A DNA stretch of 14,508 nucleotides, taken from assembly GCA_031289895.1 (NCBI GenBank), contig JAITOP010000105.1:1-14508 (forward strand), written 5' to 3'. Source of the DNA: Prevotellaceae bacterium (GTDB lineage Bacteria > Bacteroidota > Bacteroidia > Bacteroidales > UBA932). The notes below the pieces were generated by a model, which did no database searches, was not told the DNA's origin, and saw only the letters and a program-made list of their open reading frames with translations. The translations under genes were made by a program, and so were the position numbers. Below, piece after piece: positions 14,393 through 14,508 of this stretch (position 1 is its first letter; every line of letters begins with the position of its first letter).

Positions 14393-14422
14393 CAAAGATA
14401 CAACTTTTTTCAAAATTACAAA
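14393..14422 (-). promoter_or_regulatory. Bacteroidota-type promoter for the tRNA-tuf cluster
   Basis: On the minus strand TATCTTTG (14400-14393) matches the -7 consensus TAnnTTTG exactly. TTTG (14422-14419) lies 18 bases upstream, as expected for the -33 element of the primary sigma factor in this phylum. Runs of A and T beyond it could act as an UP-like element. Transcription should start near 14387, about 40 bases before tRNA-Thr(UGU). TATATTTG at 14426-14419 overlaps the -33 element and is a second, weaker -7 candidate. Confidence 0.75.
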
Positions 14423-14508
14423 TATATTTTTATTTTTTTTGTGAAATATTTTTAAATTTATGGTTTTTCTTAATTTAAAAATTATTGTTTTTATTGTAAA
14501 TTAACTAT

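Overview
The window looks like a piece of chromosome from a member of the Bacteroidota, most likely the order Bacteroidales. RpoB, RpoC, NusG and EF-Tu read like Bacteroides-type proteins. The leaders of the protein genes are A/T-rich and show no clear Shine-Dalgarno sequence. The one strong promoter carries the Bacteroidota -7 element TAnnTTTG (14393-14400). I cannot name genus or species from the sequence alone.

All confident genes lie on the minus strand, so the window reads from right to left. The transcript appears to begin near 14387. It runs through tRNA-Thr(UGU), tRNA-Tyr(GUA), tRNA-Gly(UCC), tRNA-Thr(GGU), tuf, tRNA-Trp(CCA), secE, nusG, rplK, rplA, rplJ, rplL, rpoB and rpoC, and rpoC ends at 1153. 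This is core information-processing machinery: tRNAs, the factor that delivers them (EF-Tu), a translocon subunit (SecE), a transcription factor (NusG), proteins of the L1, L11 and L12 stalks, and the two large RNA polymerase subunits. Every protein gene is intact and of normal family length. The order tRNA-Thr, Tyr, Gly, Thr, then tuf matches the thrU-tyrU-glyT-thrT-tufB unit of Escherichia coli.

Spacers in the ribosomal protein part are short: 26, 19, 20, 12 and 48 bases from secE to rplL. The spacers before rpoB (106 bases) and before rpoC (97 bases) are longer, and each holds a hairpin. The rplL-rpoB hairpin is followed by a U run and looks like a partial terminator.

The left 1152 bases hold no convincing gene. 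They carry several unrelated palindromic elements of REP type: a cloverleaf-like element with four copies of a 13-base motif (70-209), an 18-bp perfect inverted repeat (683-740), a two-tier hairpin (964-1009) and a shorter one (1033-1061). I see no clear intrinsic terminator for rpoC.

I found no new multi-gene system. What merits a second look is the palindromic elements downstream of rpoC, the leader palindrome at the start of the tRNA transcript, the spacer hairpins, and mismatched stem pairs in the two tRNA-Thr genes.
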